This document shows positions 48,271-57,629 of a DNA stretch of 64,000 nucleotides, piece by piece. Source of the DNA: Pantoea sp. 1.19 (GTDB lineage: Bacteria; Pseudomonadota; Gammaproteobacteria; Enterobacterales; Enterobacteriaceae); the NCBI RefSeq assembly GCF_001922585.1, contig NZ_MRBS01000007.1, positions 1-64,000 on the forward strand, written 5' to 3'. A program made the translations under genes and the position numbers. The number at the start of each line of letters is the position of its first letter. The first letter of the stretch is position 1. A model generated the notes under the pieces. That model saw only the letters and a list, made by a program, of their open reading frames with translations. It had not been told where the DNA came from and made no database searches.

Positions 48271-49614
48271 TCAGAAGTTGATGTTGGCGCTGATGCCGCC
48301 GACAAAGGCATCTTTCACCTGGCTTACCGCACCGGGTGACGCAACGTATTGCAGGCTGGGGCGCACCGACAGCCACGGCGTGGCGTGCAGGTTATAGTAC
48401 AGCTCGTAGTTGTACTCAGAGCCTTTCTGCACCGGCAGATACGTTGGGTTGCGGTAGTCATGCACCTGGTTTTCATTGTTGACCTGGCGCTGCATACGGC
48501 CATAGTCGTCGTTGACGTGGATACGGGCAGCGCCCAGCCCAATCTCATCCTCTGACCGGCTGGCGAACGGCCCTTTCCAGACCAGAGAGATGGACTGATA
48601 GTTGTCGGTTTTTGACGTTTTGTGATCGTTCATCACCGCCTGCACGGCCAGCGTCAGACCGCGGGTATTATCGCCGTCCATCGCAAACAGTTGCTGCTGT
48701 GCCAGCACGTAGCCGCCATAGGCGTGAGCGCTTTGCCCATAATCACCGCGGTCATAGCTGTGCCAGACGTCGCCGTCGACGGAGGAGTAGTAGAAGCCCA
48801 GGCGGTAATTCCCCGGCAGCTTATTGGCCCCCAGCAGCGGCTTCCAGCCCAGCTCGACCGGCACCAGATTGCCCAGCGTCGGGCTGCCATCGAGATAGAA
48901 ACCATTTCCGCGATCGTAGTTATTACGGTTTTGATTATAGAACCCGACCTGGAAGAAGACCTCAGGGGTGATATTCAGCTTCACGCGGCCGCCCCACTGG
49001 GAGACCGGCCAGTTAAACCAGCGATCGCCGCGCCAGTTGCCCGCCTGACCGCCGCCAAACGCCAGGTTCTCGAATTTGCTGTCGAGCGAATCAAAATCCT
49101 CGCCGACGGTAACGCGGCCGGCCTTCACCTCCAGCAGGTTGTCAAACAGTCCCTTATTCAGCCAGAACTGGGTCAGACGCCAGGTTTGCCCGCGCCCCCA
49201 CACTTCCTGCACTGATGAGAGGCCGCCGCTGCGCGGATCGTTGAGGTAGGGGGTGAGATCCTGGCCGTTACGCGAAGTGATAGTGAATTGAAATTGCGTA
49301 TCCTGCCAGTTCAGCAGTTTATCCAGGTCCAGCGTCGTGCCAAAGGCCCACTGGTCGGTATAGCGCATCGTGGTGGCACTGTGATAGCCCCCGGCAAGGT
49401 TCGCGGCGGATTCCAGGGTGTAATTTACCTGAAAATCGACGCCGTCCTGCTGAAGCTGGCTGCGGTAGCCGCCCCAGTCGCCAAGCAGCCAGGGGGAGTC
49501 GGGATCAAACGGAGCCCGATCGGCCAACGCCGCGCCGCTCAGCAGTAAAGTGGCTATGCCTGTTAATCGGGCACACTGTTTGATGCGCCACGCTGCCTCT
49601 GTTTTCCTTTCCAT
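48271..49614 (-). CDS. OprB-family carbohydrate-selective porin
   Basis: 447 residues with a signal peptide ending SGAALA (about residue 31), then DPDSPWLLGDWGGYRSQLQQDGVDF, the typical OprB opening. It continues as a beta-barrel rich in aromatic residues and ends in SANINF with the terminal Phe. OprB porins let glucose and other sugars cross the outer membrane. It is monocistronic, with its own terminator; a 16-bp palindrome lies in its leader. No sugar transport genes adjoin, so the substrate is inferred. Confidence 0.88.
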   Translation of the reverse strand: MERKTEAAWRIKQCARLTGIATLLLSGAALADRAPFDPDSPWLLGDWGGYRSQLQQDGVDFQVNYTLESAANLAGGYHSATTMRYTDQWAFGTTLDLDKLLNWQDTQFQFTITSRNGQDLTPYLNDPRSGGLSSVQEVWGRGQTWRLTQFWLNKGLFDNLLEVKAGRVTVGEDFDSLDSKFENLAFGGGQAGNWRGDRWFNWPVSQWGGRVKLNITPEVFFQVGFYNQNRNNYDRGNGFYLDGSPTLGNLVPVELGWKPLLGANKLPGNYRLGFYYSSVDGDVWHSYDRGDYGQSAHAYGGYVLAQQQLFAMDGDNTRGLTLAVQAVMNDHKTSKTDNYQSISLVWKGPFASRSEDEIGLGAARIHVNDDYGRMQRQVNNENQVHDYRNPTYLPVQKGSEYNYELYYNLHATPWLSVRPSLQYVASPGAVSQVKDAFVGGISANINF

Positions 49615-49644
49615 GAAAGTGACCTTTTATTGTTGTTTTACGCT

Positions 49645-49660
49645 GTCCTGCCGGCAGGAC
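49645..49660. promoter_or_regulatory. 16-bp perfect palindrome in the porin leader
   Basis: GTCCTGCCGGCAGGAC is its own reverse complement and lies 30-46 bases before the OprB-like start. It could be an operator or a leader hairpin. A second dyad, AATTCAT/ATGAATT, occurs further upstream (49719-49744). Confidence 0.45.
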
Positions 49661-49781
49661 GCACGGATGCCCGGGGCCGTCAGCGGCTCACGGTAAGCAT
49701 TTTCGGCATAAAACACCAAATTCATGACAACAGGGTTATGAATTCGTGCGGAAACCCAGGTTGAAAATCAAATTTAACACG

Positions 49782-50516
49782 TTATGCCTGTTTGTCAGGG
49801 AACGATTCGTCGTTTCTGAAGTCGCGCAGGGGGCGCCGCTGCTGACCTTCCGCATCCCGATTATCCTCCGCCAGCCAGCTCAGCAGGGCGGTACGGTTGG
49901 CCGGCCATTCACTGTCCAGGAGAGACAGCCAGTCGGTATCGCGGCTGCGGCCCTTGTAAACCAGCGCCTGGCGAAACGTGCCCTCATAGCGAAAACCCAG
50001 CCGCTCGGCGGCGCGCCGGGAGGGACGATTCAGACTGTCACATTTCCACTCAACGCGGCGATAGCCCAGCGTATCGAATGCGTACTGCATCAGCAGAAAA
50101 TGGGCCTCTGTGGCCATCCATGTGCGCTGCAGCACGGGCGTGAAGGCCACATGGCCCACCTCCATCACGCCACTGGCGGTATCAATACGCATCAGCGCCA
50201 GCGTGCCCAACGGCCGGGAAGACGTCTGGCAGATAACGGTAAAATGCTGCGCATCGCGGCAGCTCTCCAGTCGCGCGGCGTAAGCGATAAAGTCCGCTTC
50301 GCGCAGGAAAGGGCCATCAGACATCCAGCTCCAGCCCCGACCATCGTCGGTTTCAGACCACGTCTGATACAGCGCCGCCGCGTGGGCGTCGGCCCGCAGC
50401 GGAACCAGCCGGCAGTGCTTACCCTGCAGGACTACCGCCTGCGGCCATGGGCGCGGCGTCCAGAGGGGCAGTTCGGGCCCCACCGGTTGGCCCCAGGCAT
50501 TGAAGTGAATAGACAT
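49782..50516 (-). CDS. GNAT-family N-acetyltransferase (RimJ/RimL type)
   Basis: 244 residues from MSIHFNAWGQPVG, chosen for GGGAG upstream. The fold shows HCRLVPLRADAHAAALYQ, MEVGHVAFTPVLQRTWMATEA with the acetyl-CoA-binding turn, and YRRVEWKCDSLNRPSRRAAERLGFRYEG, characteristic of the RimJ/RimL branch. These acetylate protein N-termini or small molecules. A conserved WxQPVGP opening is shared with yeast-type uncharacterised relatives. Substrate unknown. Confidence 0.85.
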   Translation of the reverse strand: MSIHFNAWGQPVGPELPLWTPRPWPQAVVLQGKHCRLVPLRADAHAAALYQTWSETDDGRGWSWMSDGPFLREADFIAYAARLESCRDAQHFTVICQTSSRPLGTLALMRIDTASGVMEVGHVAFTPVLQRTWMATEAHFLLMQYAFDTLGYRRVEWKCDSLNRPSRRAAERLGFRYEGTFRQALVYKGRSRDTDWLSLLDSEWPANRTALLSWLAEDNRDAEGQQRRPLRDFRNDESFPDKQA

Positions 50517-50577
50517 GCGACGCTCCCTGCTTAGCAAAATGGTCAGCGGTATACTCTGCGGGGGAGGCGGTGAAAAA

Positions 50578-52146
50578 TCAATGTCCGGGGGCGGGCTGTT
50601 CGGCGTGCAGACCCAGCCAGTCCATCAGGGCCTGACTGCCCATCGGCCGGGCGTAGAAATAGCCCTGTATAAAGCGCACCTGATGGTGACACAGCCAGTG
50701 AAACTGTGCGGCGGTCTCTACTCCCTCGGCCACCACCTGCAGCTCAAGCGTATGGCCAAGGTGAATAATCGCTTCCAGAATCGGCGTCTCCCCACCTTTG
50801 TCCTCAATAGCGTGAACAAAGCCGCGATCGATTTTCAGGTAATCCAACGGAAAGCGTTGCAGGTAGGAGAGGGCGCAATGGCCGGTGCCAAAGTCATCAA
50901 TCGCGACGCGGATGCCTGCCTGACGCAGCTGGCGAAGGTGCGCGGTGGCGAGGGCATCGTCACCAATCAGGCTGCGCTCGGTCAGCTCCAGCACGATCGT
51001 CAGTCGGTGACGGGACAGCTGCGAGGCAACATGCTGAATGTCATCGACAAACTGCGCATCCTGCAGGTGCGCGGCGGCGATATTGATGCTCAGATGAAAG
51101 CCATCCGGCAGCTGCCAGCGCTGGCTGTCACGCACGATAAGCCTCAGCAAATGATGGGTGAGGGAAACGATGCAGCCCTCGCGTTCGGCGAGGGTAATAA
51201 AGCTATCCGGCGCCATCTCGCTGCCGTCGCGCCGCCGCCAGCGCAGTAGCGCTTCGACACCGTAGCAGCGCCGGTGGCGCGCGTCGTACAGCGGCTGGTA
51301 ATGCACGTAGAATTCCTCGCGGGCGATGGCCCGACGCAGCTCATCGGCAAAAGCACGCTTGCGCTTGATAAACACGTTGGCCAGCGCGGCTAACAGCAGG
51401 GTGAGGATCAGCGTCACCGGCAGGAAGGTGAAGAAATTTTGCCGCCACGCATCGGCGACACTGGCGCCGGGAACGGTGATCGTGACGTGAATGGGAAAGC
51501 GCGCTGAACTCTGTTGCCAGACGCGGGGCGCCAACCAGCTTGGCTCTGCCGGCATATCATCATCGGTTTCAATACGATAGCCGTTATCAACGCGCAGCGA
51601 CAGGTGATTACCGCGCTGGTCATGGATGGCGCGCATCACGTCCAACAGGTATTGCGCTTCGACCAGGGCATAGGCACCATAGCCCTGCGTTCCCCGGCGG
51701 ATAAACAGCACCGCCGGGCGATTTGGGACGCCCCAGGTGCCGGCGACGGAGAGGCTCCACCAGGCGCGATTTACCTCCGGCAGCGGCCCCAGAATCATCT
51801 GCTGCAGCGAGCCGTTTTCATTGCCAAACGCCGAGGAGCAGGTCACCAGGTCGCTGGCGGTCATCCCGATGGAGCGGAAATAGGCATACTGCGCACTGTA
51901 ACGCTGCAGCATCGTTTCTATCTCATCACACGACTGCCTCTCCAGCGGGCGCAGCCGGTCAATCATATCCCAGGCTTCATCGCTGATGCTCTCGGCCTGG
52001 GCGATCAGCAGGCTGGCATCGGCCTGCTGCTGACGCAGAATTTGCTGCTGCGCCAGGTACAGACTGAAACCTGTCGCCAGCGTCAGCGGCAGCAGGATAA
52101 CCCACAGCAGCAGCATGACGTTTTTTACGCGTTGGCTAATCCCCAT
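50578..52146 (-). CDS. CSS-motif EAL c-di-GMP phosphodiesterase
   Basis: 522 residues from MGISQRVKNVM (GGTGGGGGG upstream). Two membrane spans (about 10-30 and 235-255) bracket a periplasmic CSS domain with cysteines in RQSCDEIE and VTCSSAFGNENG. In E. coli PdeB/C/D-type enzymes these form a redox-sensing disulfide. The cytoplasmic EAL domain keeps GVEALLRWRR, SINIAAAHL, LELTERSL, AIDDFGTGHCALSYL, LKIDRGFV and VAEGVET, so it should be active. Disulfide loss in the periplasm would be expected to change activity. Monocistronic. Confidence 0.9.
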   Translation of the reverse strand: MGISQRVKNVMLLLWVILLPLTLATGFSLYLAQQQILRQQQADASLLIAQAESISDEAWDMIDRLRPLERQSCDEIETMLQRYSAQYAYFRSIGMTASDLVTCSSAFGNENGSLQQMILGPLPEVNRAWWSLSVAGTWGVPNRPAVLFIRRGTQGYGAYALVEAQYLLDVMRAIHDQRGNHLSLRVDNGYRIETDDDMPAEPSWLAPRVWQQSSARFPIHVTITVPGASVADAWRQNFFTFLPVTLILTLLLAALANVFIKRKRAFADELRRAIAREEFYVHYQPLYDARHRRCYGVEALLRWRRRDGSEMAPDSFITLAEREGCIVSLTHHLLRLIVRDSQRWQLPDGFHLSINIAAAHLQDAQFVDDIQHVASQLSRHRLTIVLELTERSLIGDDALATAHLRQLRQAGIRVAIDDFGTGHCALSYLQRFPLDYLKIDRGFVHAIEDKGGETPILEAIIHLGHTLELQVVAEGVETAAQFHWLCHHQVRFIQGYFYARPMGSQALMDWLGLHAEQPAPGH

Positions 52147-52307
52147 CCCCCCACCTGTGCTCTCCACTGTTGTCTCCCCTGCAGGGTGACCATCGTTACG
52201 GATCCTTCCGGCTGACAGGGCAGACTGCGCGACCGGCGCAGCGGCGGCGTCGCTTCTGTTCGGCATTTGATAACAGTGTAGCCAGCGCGTCGCAGATTGC
52301 GCAGCGG

Positions 52308-53354
52308 TTATAGTCGCCGCTCCCGCGGGCGGCCATGGCCGAGCAGAATGGCCAGCTTGCTACCGCCGGGGGTGGTCTCCATCAAAATTTTGGCCACGCT
52401 GGTCAGCGGTACCGACAGCAGCATGCCTACCGGGCCAAACAGGGCGCCCCAGAAGATGAGCGACAGGAAGACCACCAGCGTGGATAAACCCAGCCCCCGC
52501 CCCATCAGTCGCGGCTCCAGCATATTACCAATCAGCATATGGATAGCCATAAACAACGCGCCGACCAGCGCCGCGTCCACCACGCTGTTCAGCAGCAACG
52601 CCTGTAATACCGGAGGAATACCGGCAACGATCGGGCCAATATTAGGGATAAAGTTCAGCAAAAAAGCCAACACGCCCCACAGCAAAGCGAAGCGAATGTC
52701 CAGCAGCAGCAGCGCCAGCCAGACGGCGACGCCGGTCAGCAGGCCGATCGCCGTTTTCAGTGCCAGATAGTGGGTTACTCCTTTCAGTGCGCGGTGTAAC
52801 CCGGCGATGTGGATCTGCGGATTTTGCAGGGCATAGCGCAGCTTGTAGGGAAGATGGTGCACTTCAAACAGCATAAAAATCACCGTCATGACCACCAGTA
52901 CCAGGTTGGTCATTGCGTGAGAAAAATGGGTCAGAACCGCGGTAGCGACGTCCATCATGGCGCCCGGATCGAGGCGTGAGGCAAGCGCGGAGGTGGATAA
53001 ATTCATGTGCAGACGCCGGGCAACGTGCTGCACTACCGCCAGCTTCTGCTCCATCATCGCCTGCAGCTGGGGATAGAGGCTGTTAAATTCATCGATCGAA
53101 CTGGCGAGCATCGCCAGCAGCAGCGAAATGGCCAGCATGATCACCACCACCACCAGGCTGATGGCCACTCCCCGCCGCAGGCCGCGGCGCATCAGCATCG
53201 CCACCAGCGGATTCAGTACAATGGCGAGGAACAGCGCCAGTAAAAACGGCACCAGCCAGGCAGCCGCAGCGTGCAAACCAGCCAGAATGACCACCAGTGA
53301 TGCCATTTTTAGCAGCATATTCTGCCCCATCTTCTCCGTTTCCCGCTGTGTCAT
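52308..53354 (-). CDS. tqsA: AI-2E family transporter, TqsA-like
   Basis: 348 residues with about eight membrane spans. The family pattern is clear: WLVPFLLALFLAIVLNPLV, the FALLWGVLAFLLNFIPNIG block, the NMLEPRLMGRGLGLS motif and LVVFLSLIFWGALFGPVGMLLSVPL, all close to E. coli TqsA (344). TqsA has been linked to autoinducer-2 export, but many family members act as small-solute or cation exporters, so the substrate is open. GGGAG precedes the ATG. Confidence 0.8.
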   Translation of the reverse strand: MTQRETEKMGQNMLLKMASLVVILAGLHAAAAWLVPFLLALFLAIVLNPLVAMLMRRGLRRGVAISLVVVVIMLAISLLLAMLASSIDEFNSLYPQLQAMMEQKLAVVQHVARRLHMNLSTSALASRLDPGAMMDVATAVLTHFSHAMTNLVLVVMTVIFMLFEVHHLPYKLRYALQNPQIHIAGLHRALKGVTHYLALKTAIGLLTGVAVWLALLLLDIRFALLWGVLAFLLNFIPNIGPIVAGIPPVLQALLLNSVVDAALVGALFMAIHMLIGNMLEPRLMGRGLGLSTLVVFLSLIFWGALFGPVGMLLSVPLTSVAKILMETTPGGSKLAILLGHGRPRERRL

Positions 53355-53660
53355 ACCGGCTCCCGTCAGGCGTTTATGCAGTGAGTCTGTTTTTTTCTGC
53401 TTACTTATTGTTTTATATCGTTGATTTAACGGCGGTGCCGTGCGGCCACGCCGCCGTGCTGCTGTCAGTGTAACGTGAATTGTCCGGTTTACTTATGCCA
53501 TTACTCCGGAATGCGCGGTGTCCGGGCCGATCGCAGCGCTCCGTGGTCCGGTGGGCATCGGGTAGCACTCTGAAAATACGCCACAGGCCGTCTTTTGGGG
53601 CGGCATGCGATACGCGGGAGTGCGATACTGCGCGCTGGCCCCCGGCAGAAGGAGTCCGTA
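53355..53660. other. spacer between the TqsA-like gene and the lyase gene
   Basis: About 300 bases without a recognisable gene. It should contain the divergent promoters. No operator pattern stood out. Confidence 0.35.
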
Positions 53661-56063
53661 TTGCCCGTCTCTCGTCGTTCCCTGCTTCGCCACATCACCG
53701 CCTGTGCGGCCGGACTGGCGCTGCCCGTGCGGTTGCCCGCCGCGTCCGCGCCCGCGCCCGTCGCAATGCAGGCCAGGCTTATCGCCCGACGGCGGGCGTG
53801 GCTGACCGGTGGTGACGCCGCGGCGCATCCTGCTCTGGACGCTGCGCGCGCCGCGCTAGTGATACGTGCTACGCCTCTGCTGCTCTCTCGTGAACGGTCG
53901 GCGCCGCGTCGACAGCTGTGGCCGGACATTTCGGTAGCGCGCTTTGGCGACAGGCGTCGTGATACCGGCGGGCTGGCCATTGCCTTTCAGCGACTCTATC
54001 TGATGGCGCTGGCGTGGTGCGTGCCCGGCAGCTCGCTGAGCGGCGATCCCGGCCTGAAAGCCGCGCTACTGCAGGACGTTGAACTGGCCTGCGCGCTGTT
54101 TGCCCGCCGCAGGACGGTGGGTAACTGGTGGCAGTTTGAAATTGGCATTCCTCGCGATGGCATGAACATTCTGTTTTTACTGTACGACGAGATACCGGCC
54201 GCGACCCGGGAAACGTTTCTGGCTGCCTGCCGCTGGTATGCACCGGATGCTAACACCCGTGGACGACGGGGGACCACGCCGGAAACCGGCGCTAACCGTG
54301 CGGATAAAGCCTTGATGACCTTTATGCGCGGTCTGCTGTCTGCCGATTGGGCGGAGATGAACGCGGCCGCGCTGGCGCTGGCGGATGAGGCTGGACAGGG
54401 GCGGCATTCGCTGTTTCGTCTGGTGACCGACGGCGATGGCTATTATCGCGACGGATCATTTATTCAGCATGACACGCTGCCGTACGCCGGAGGATACGGG
54501 CTGGTGCTGCTGACCAGCCTCGCGGAGATGTTGCACCTGATGGCCGGCACCCCCTGGACGCGCCCGGAAGCGGAGCGCACGTTTATTGCTGAACGCCTAC
54601 GCCACGCCTATGCGCCTTTTATGTGGCAGGGGAGGATGATGGACAGCGTGCGCGGACGCAATGTGGCGCGTGAGTTTCAAAAAGATTATCAGGCCGGTTT
54701 TGATCTGATCAGTGCAACGGTCGGACTGGCGGCGGCACTGCCCCCGGCGCTGGCGTGGGAGATGCAGCAGCTGGCGCGTCGCTGGCTGGCGCAGAATCCG
54801 CATTCGCTGTTCGATGATGCCACGCGCAAAATTGGCGATAAGGCCAGGGTATTGCTGCTGCAGCAGCGCCTGCGGGCGCAGACTGAGCCGCATGCCTTTA
54901 CCCGGGTTTTTAACGCGCAGGCGCGGGTGGTCCACCAGCGTCCGACATGGGCCTTTGCCCTTAATCTCGCCTCCACGCGCATCGCCCGCTACGAATACAT
55001 CAATCGTGAAAATCGCCATGGTTGGTATCAGGGTGACGGTATGCAGTTTCTTTACCTGGCGCGCGACAGCGGGCAGTTCAGCGATAACTTCTGGCCCACG
55101 GTCGATCCTGCGCGCCTGCCGGGGATTACCGTCGATGCCAGCGGTCAGCACACTGCGCCGGGGCAGACAGATCAGGGGGCGCCGCTGGGCGGCAGCGAGG
55201 TGGCCGGCGGCGTCACGCTGTGCGGACGGCAGGGCGTGGCGGGATTAGCGCTGGTCTCGGCTTCCGGCGCGACCACGGCGCTGAAATCCTGGTTTCTGCT
55301 TGAGGATGCGGTGTTGTGCCTCGGCTCCGCGATTAGTGGACGCAGCGGTACGCCAGTCACCACGGTGATCGACAACCGCTGGCTGGATGACCCGGCGACG
55401 GCGGTAACGGTTGATGGACGGCCGCCGCATCCGGCGGCGGCGAGCGATGGCGGCTGGGCGCAAACCCTGCACGTGGCGGGCGTCGGCGGTTACGTGTTGC
55501 TGACGGATACGCCGGCCCGCGCGGCCTGGGTGGCGCGCGAGGGCAGCTGGCATGATATTTTCAGCGACGCGAATGCGGTCAGCCTGCGGCGCTGGCACAA
55601 AAACTACCTGACCCTCACCCTTGAGCACGGTAGCGATCCGCAGGCGGTGCGTTACGGCTGGTTGCTACTGCCTGGTGCGACGCCGGCGGAAACTGCCGCC
55701 CGGTATCGCCATCCCGGCGTTGAGATACTGGCGCAGAACGCGATCGCCCACGTGGTGGCGGTGGCCGCGCAGCAGGCGACGCTGGCGCTATTTTTTCACC
55801 GCGGTACCGCCGCGGGGATCGCCTGCGATGGCCCGGCTGCGCTGGCCTACCGCGACAGCGGCGACGCAGTGACGCTCTGCCTCGCTGCCATCGCCGGTCA
55901 GTTAGCGCTGCGGGTGACGCTGCCGCTCTCCTGTGCCGGTGCGACCATCGTGCAGTGCGATCCCGGCGTGACGGTGGTGAGTCACCAGCCGCTGACGCTG
56001 CAGATCGACAGCCGCGGCGGCAGTGAACAGTGCCTGACTCTTCGGCGCGGATGTCGACCCTGA
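53661..56063 (+). CDS. polysaccharide lyase family 8 protein (hyaluronate/xanthan lyase-like)
   Basis: 800 residues from a TTG start with AAGGAG 8-9 bases upstream; no ATG fits the signal peptide. The N-terminus VSRRSLLRHITACAAGLALP looks like a Tat or Sec signal. PL8 marks are GNWWQFEIGIPRDGMN, TGANRADK with the catalytic Asn, DGYYRDGSFIQHDTLPYAGG with the catalytic His and Tyr, SVRGRNVAR and HGWYQGDGMQFLY. These enzymes cleave uronic-acid polysaccharides such as hyaluronan, chondroitin or xanthan by beta-elimination. The C-terminal part forms the family's beta-sandwich. Substrate unknown; plant or microbial polysaccharide is plausible. Confidence 0.85.
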   Translation: MPVSRRSLLRHITACAAGLALPVRLPAASAPAPVAMQARLIARRRAWLTGGDAAAHPALDAARAALVIRATPLLLSRERSAPRRQLWPDISVARFGDRRRDTGGLAIAFQRLYLMALAWCVPGSSLSGDPGLKAALLQDVELACALFARRRTVGNWWQFEIGIPRDGMNILFLLYDEIPAATRETFLAACRWYAPDANTRGRRGTTPETGANRADKALMTFMRGLLSADWAEMNAAALALADEAGQGRHSLFRLVTDGDGYYRDGSFIQHDTLPYAGGYGLVLLTSLAEMLHLMAGTPWTRPEAERTFIAERLRHAYAPFMWQGRMMDSVRGRNVAREFQKDYQAGFDLISATVGLAAALPPALAWEMQQLARRWLAQNPHSLFDDATRKIGDKARVLLLQQRLRAQTEPHAFTRVFNAQARVVHQRPTWAFALNLASTRIARYEYINRENRHGWYQGDGMQFLYLARDSGQFSDNFWPTVDPARLPGITVDASGQHTAPGQTDQGAPLGGSEVAGGVTLCGRQGVAGLALVSASGATTALKSWFLLEDAVLCLGSAISGRSGTPVTTVIDNRWLDDPATAVTVDGRPPHPAAASDGGWAQTLHVAGVGGYVLLTDTPARAAWVAREGSWHDIFSDANAVSLRRWHKNYLTLTLEHGSDPQAVRYGWLLLPGATPAETAARYRHPGVEILAQNAIAHVVAVAAQQATLALFFHRGTAAGIACDGPAALAYRDSGDAVTLCLAAIAGQLALRVTLPLSCAGATIVQCDPGVTVVSHQPLTLQIDSRGGSEQCLTLRRGCRP

Positions 56064-56980
56064 AAAGCGGATCGGCCTGGCCGAAAAAGCCGACTGCCGG
56101 CGGTATGGGAGTGCTCAATCCGCAGGCCGGAACGCTGCCGGCCGCCGCCGCTGCTCCCGTTCGCGGGCGGCCCGGTGGCGATACCTGTTGCCCAGGGGGC
56201 CCAGTGGGCGTGGTGCCATCCCGCTGCTCCCCCGGCAGAATCATCTGCGCAGCAGTGGGTGCCGTGCTTACGATCGCTATTCCAGACTGCCAGTAGCATC
56301 GCATCCTGCCATTCGCGCAGCGCCAGCGGGGCGTGTGGAGGGTAAAAATCCCGGCGCGTTACTCCGGACGTCAGCGGGCAGGCGATCCGCCGCGCGCCCC
56401 GATCGCCGGGATCACGGCAAGGCGATCGCGAGCCGGGTGGGTCCCATCGGGCGGCCCATCCCCCACTCCCCGCACCGGTAATGGCGTGCAGCGCCGGCTT
56501 CGCGCTCAGGCCGGGATGCCGACAATGATCAGGGCCTCAGCGCGGCCGGTCACTTTCCGGGATATGATTCGCAAAGCCTGCATCCGGCGGCGAGCGGTCC
56601 GTTGCGGGAAGGCGCTGACAATGAGCGGCGGGGGCTGCGCAGGATACTGGTCACGGAGACGACGCGAATGCCGCGCAGCAGAAGAGGCTGGCGAAGCCTG
56701 GCGGTGGGTGGCGCGCGTCCACGGGCCCGTTAAAAAACGCAGGTGATGATCGGCGCTGGCCGGGCGCGAGCGGCTGAGCTTTTGAGCCGGCGGGTGGCGC
56801 TGCGGCGGGAGCGTATCCGGCGACGGAAGGGAGATTCTGGCCGGTGCTCTCACGGCGGCAGGGGCGATGACACCGAAGCCGCCGCGCATCAGTCCGTTCC
56901 GGGATGCGCTAAGGCGGGGGCCGGGATACGGCAGGGCGGTTCACACAGCGGGCCGCGGCGGCGGACCCGCTGCGGGGCGA
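56064..56980. other. 917-bp very GC-rich region without a clear gene
   Basis: Neither strand gives a recognisable protein. Short frames on both strands have composition-driven Arg/Pro/Ala-rich translations. A minus-strand stretch (about 56510-56590, ALRIISRKVTGRAEALIIVG) vaguely recalls the sugar-binding domain of LacI-type regulators, so a decayed regulator is possible, but the match is weak. Confidence 0.35.
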
Positions 56981-57538
56981 TTACTTCACTCTGATGCTGC
57001 TGACCACACTTTCAGCGTCGGTTTGCGCCTGCTGCTGGTTATCCGCCGGCAGGGTGATTTGCAGCGTCACCAGTTTGCCATCCACCTTGCCCAGTACGAC
57101 CGTTGACCACGCCGACTGGCCATTAGCGCTCATTACCGTATCCAGCTGCTGCATCGGCTGGCCGCCGATCTCAATCGCTTTATTGCTCACGACCTGCAGG
57201 TTGGCATCGCGGTTGCGCTGCTGCTGCTCCAGGCGGCCGGTCAGCGTATCCAGGCTTTCGCTGGTGGCGTCGCCGGCAATCACGATGATTGCACGCTGGC
57301 CGGTGCCGTCAGCGTAGACGTGCATGTTGTTAGACTGGGTGCCCAGTTTACCGCTTTGGTCGGACATTCCCGGCGGCAGGGCAAAAGTAAACTTGCCATC
57401 CAGCAGGCTAACGCTCTGTGCGGCCTGGCTGCTGGCGCCGGCGCTGTCGGCCGCCGGGGCGCTATCCTCTTTACCATCGCAGGCGGCAAGCGTAGAGACG
57501 AACAGCGCAACGGCGGCATATTTCAACAATTTTTGCAT
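56981..57538 (-). CDS. dcrB: DcrB-family lipoprotein
   Basis: 185 residues from MQKLLKYAAVALFVSTLAAC; the lipobox LAAC predicts a lipidated Cys20. The body matches E. coli DcrB: NNMHVYADGTGQRAIIVI, LEQQQRNRDANLQVVSNKAIE, and LQITLPADNQQQAQT. DcrB is needed for infection by phage C1 and related phages and affects envelope lipoprotein maturation. The start is supported by AGGG upstream. It follows yhhQ on the same strand, as in E. coli. Confidence 0.93.
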   Translation of the reverse strand: MQKLLKYAAVALFVSTLAACDGKEDSAPAADSAGASSQAAQSVSLLDGKFTFALPPGMSDQSGKLGTQSNNMHVYADGTGQRAIIVIAGDATSESLDTLTGRLEQQQRNRDANLQVVSNKAIEIGGQPMQQLDTVMSANGQSAWSTVVLGKVDGKLVTLQITLPADNQQQAQTDAESVVSSIRVK

Positions 57539-57593
57539 GGGATTCCCTATGTGCATTCCGTGACGTTTATCAGGCTCTCATAGAACCTGAAAG

Positions 57594-57619
57594 CCGGGGC
57601 AAAAGCAACCTTGCCCCGG
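57594..57619 (-). other. hairpin between yhhQ and dcrB
   Basis: A 9-bp stem, CCGGGGCAA with TTGCCCCGG, has an 8-base loop. No T tract follows on either strand, so it is more likely an mRNA-stability element or weak attenuator than a full terminator. Confidence 0.45.
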
Positions 57620-57629
57620 TGACAGAATG

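Noticed and set aside
56333-56746. 137-residue Arg-rich plus-strand frame
   Set aside because: Composition fits random reading of very GC-rich DNA; no recognisable motif.
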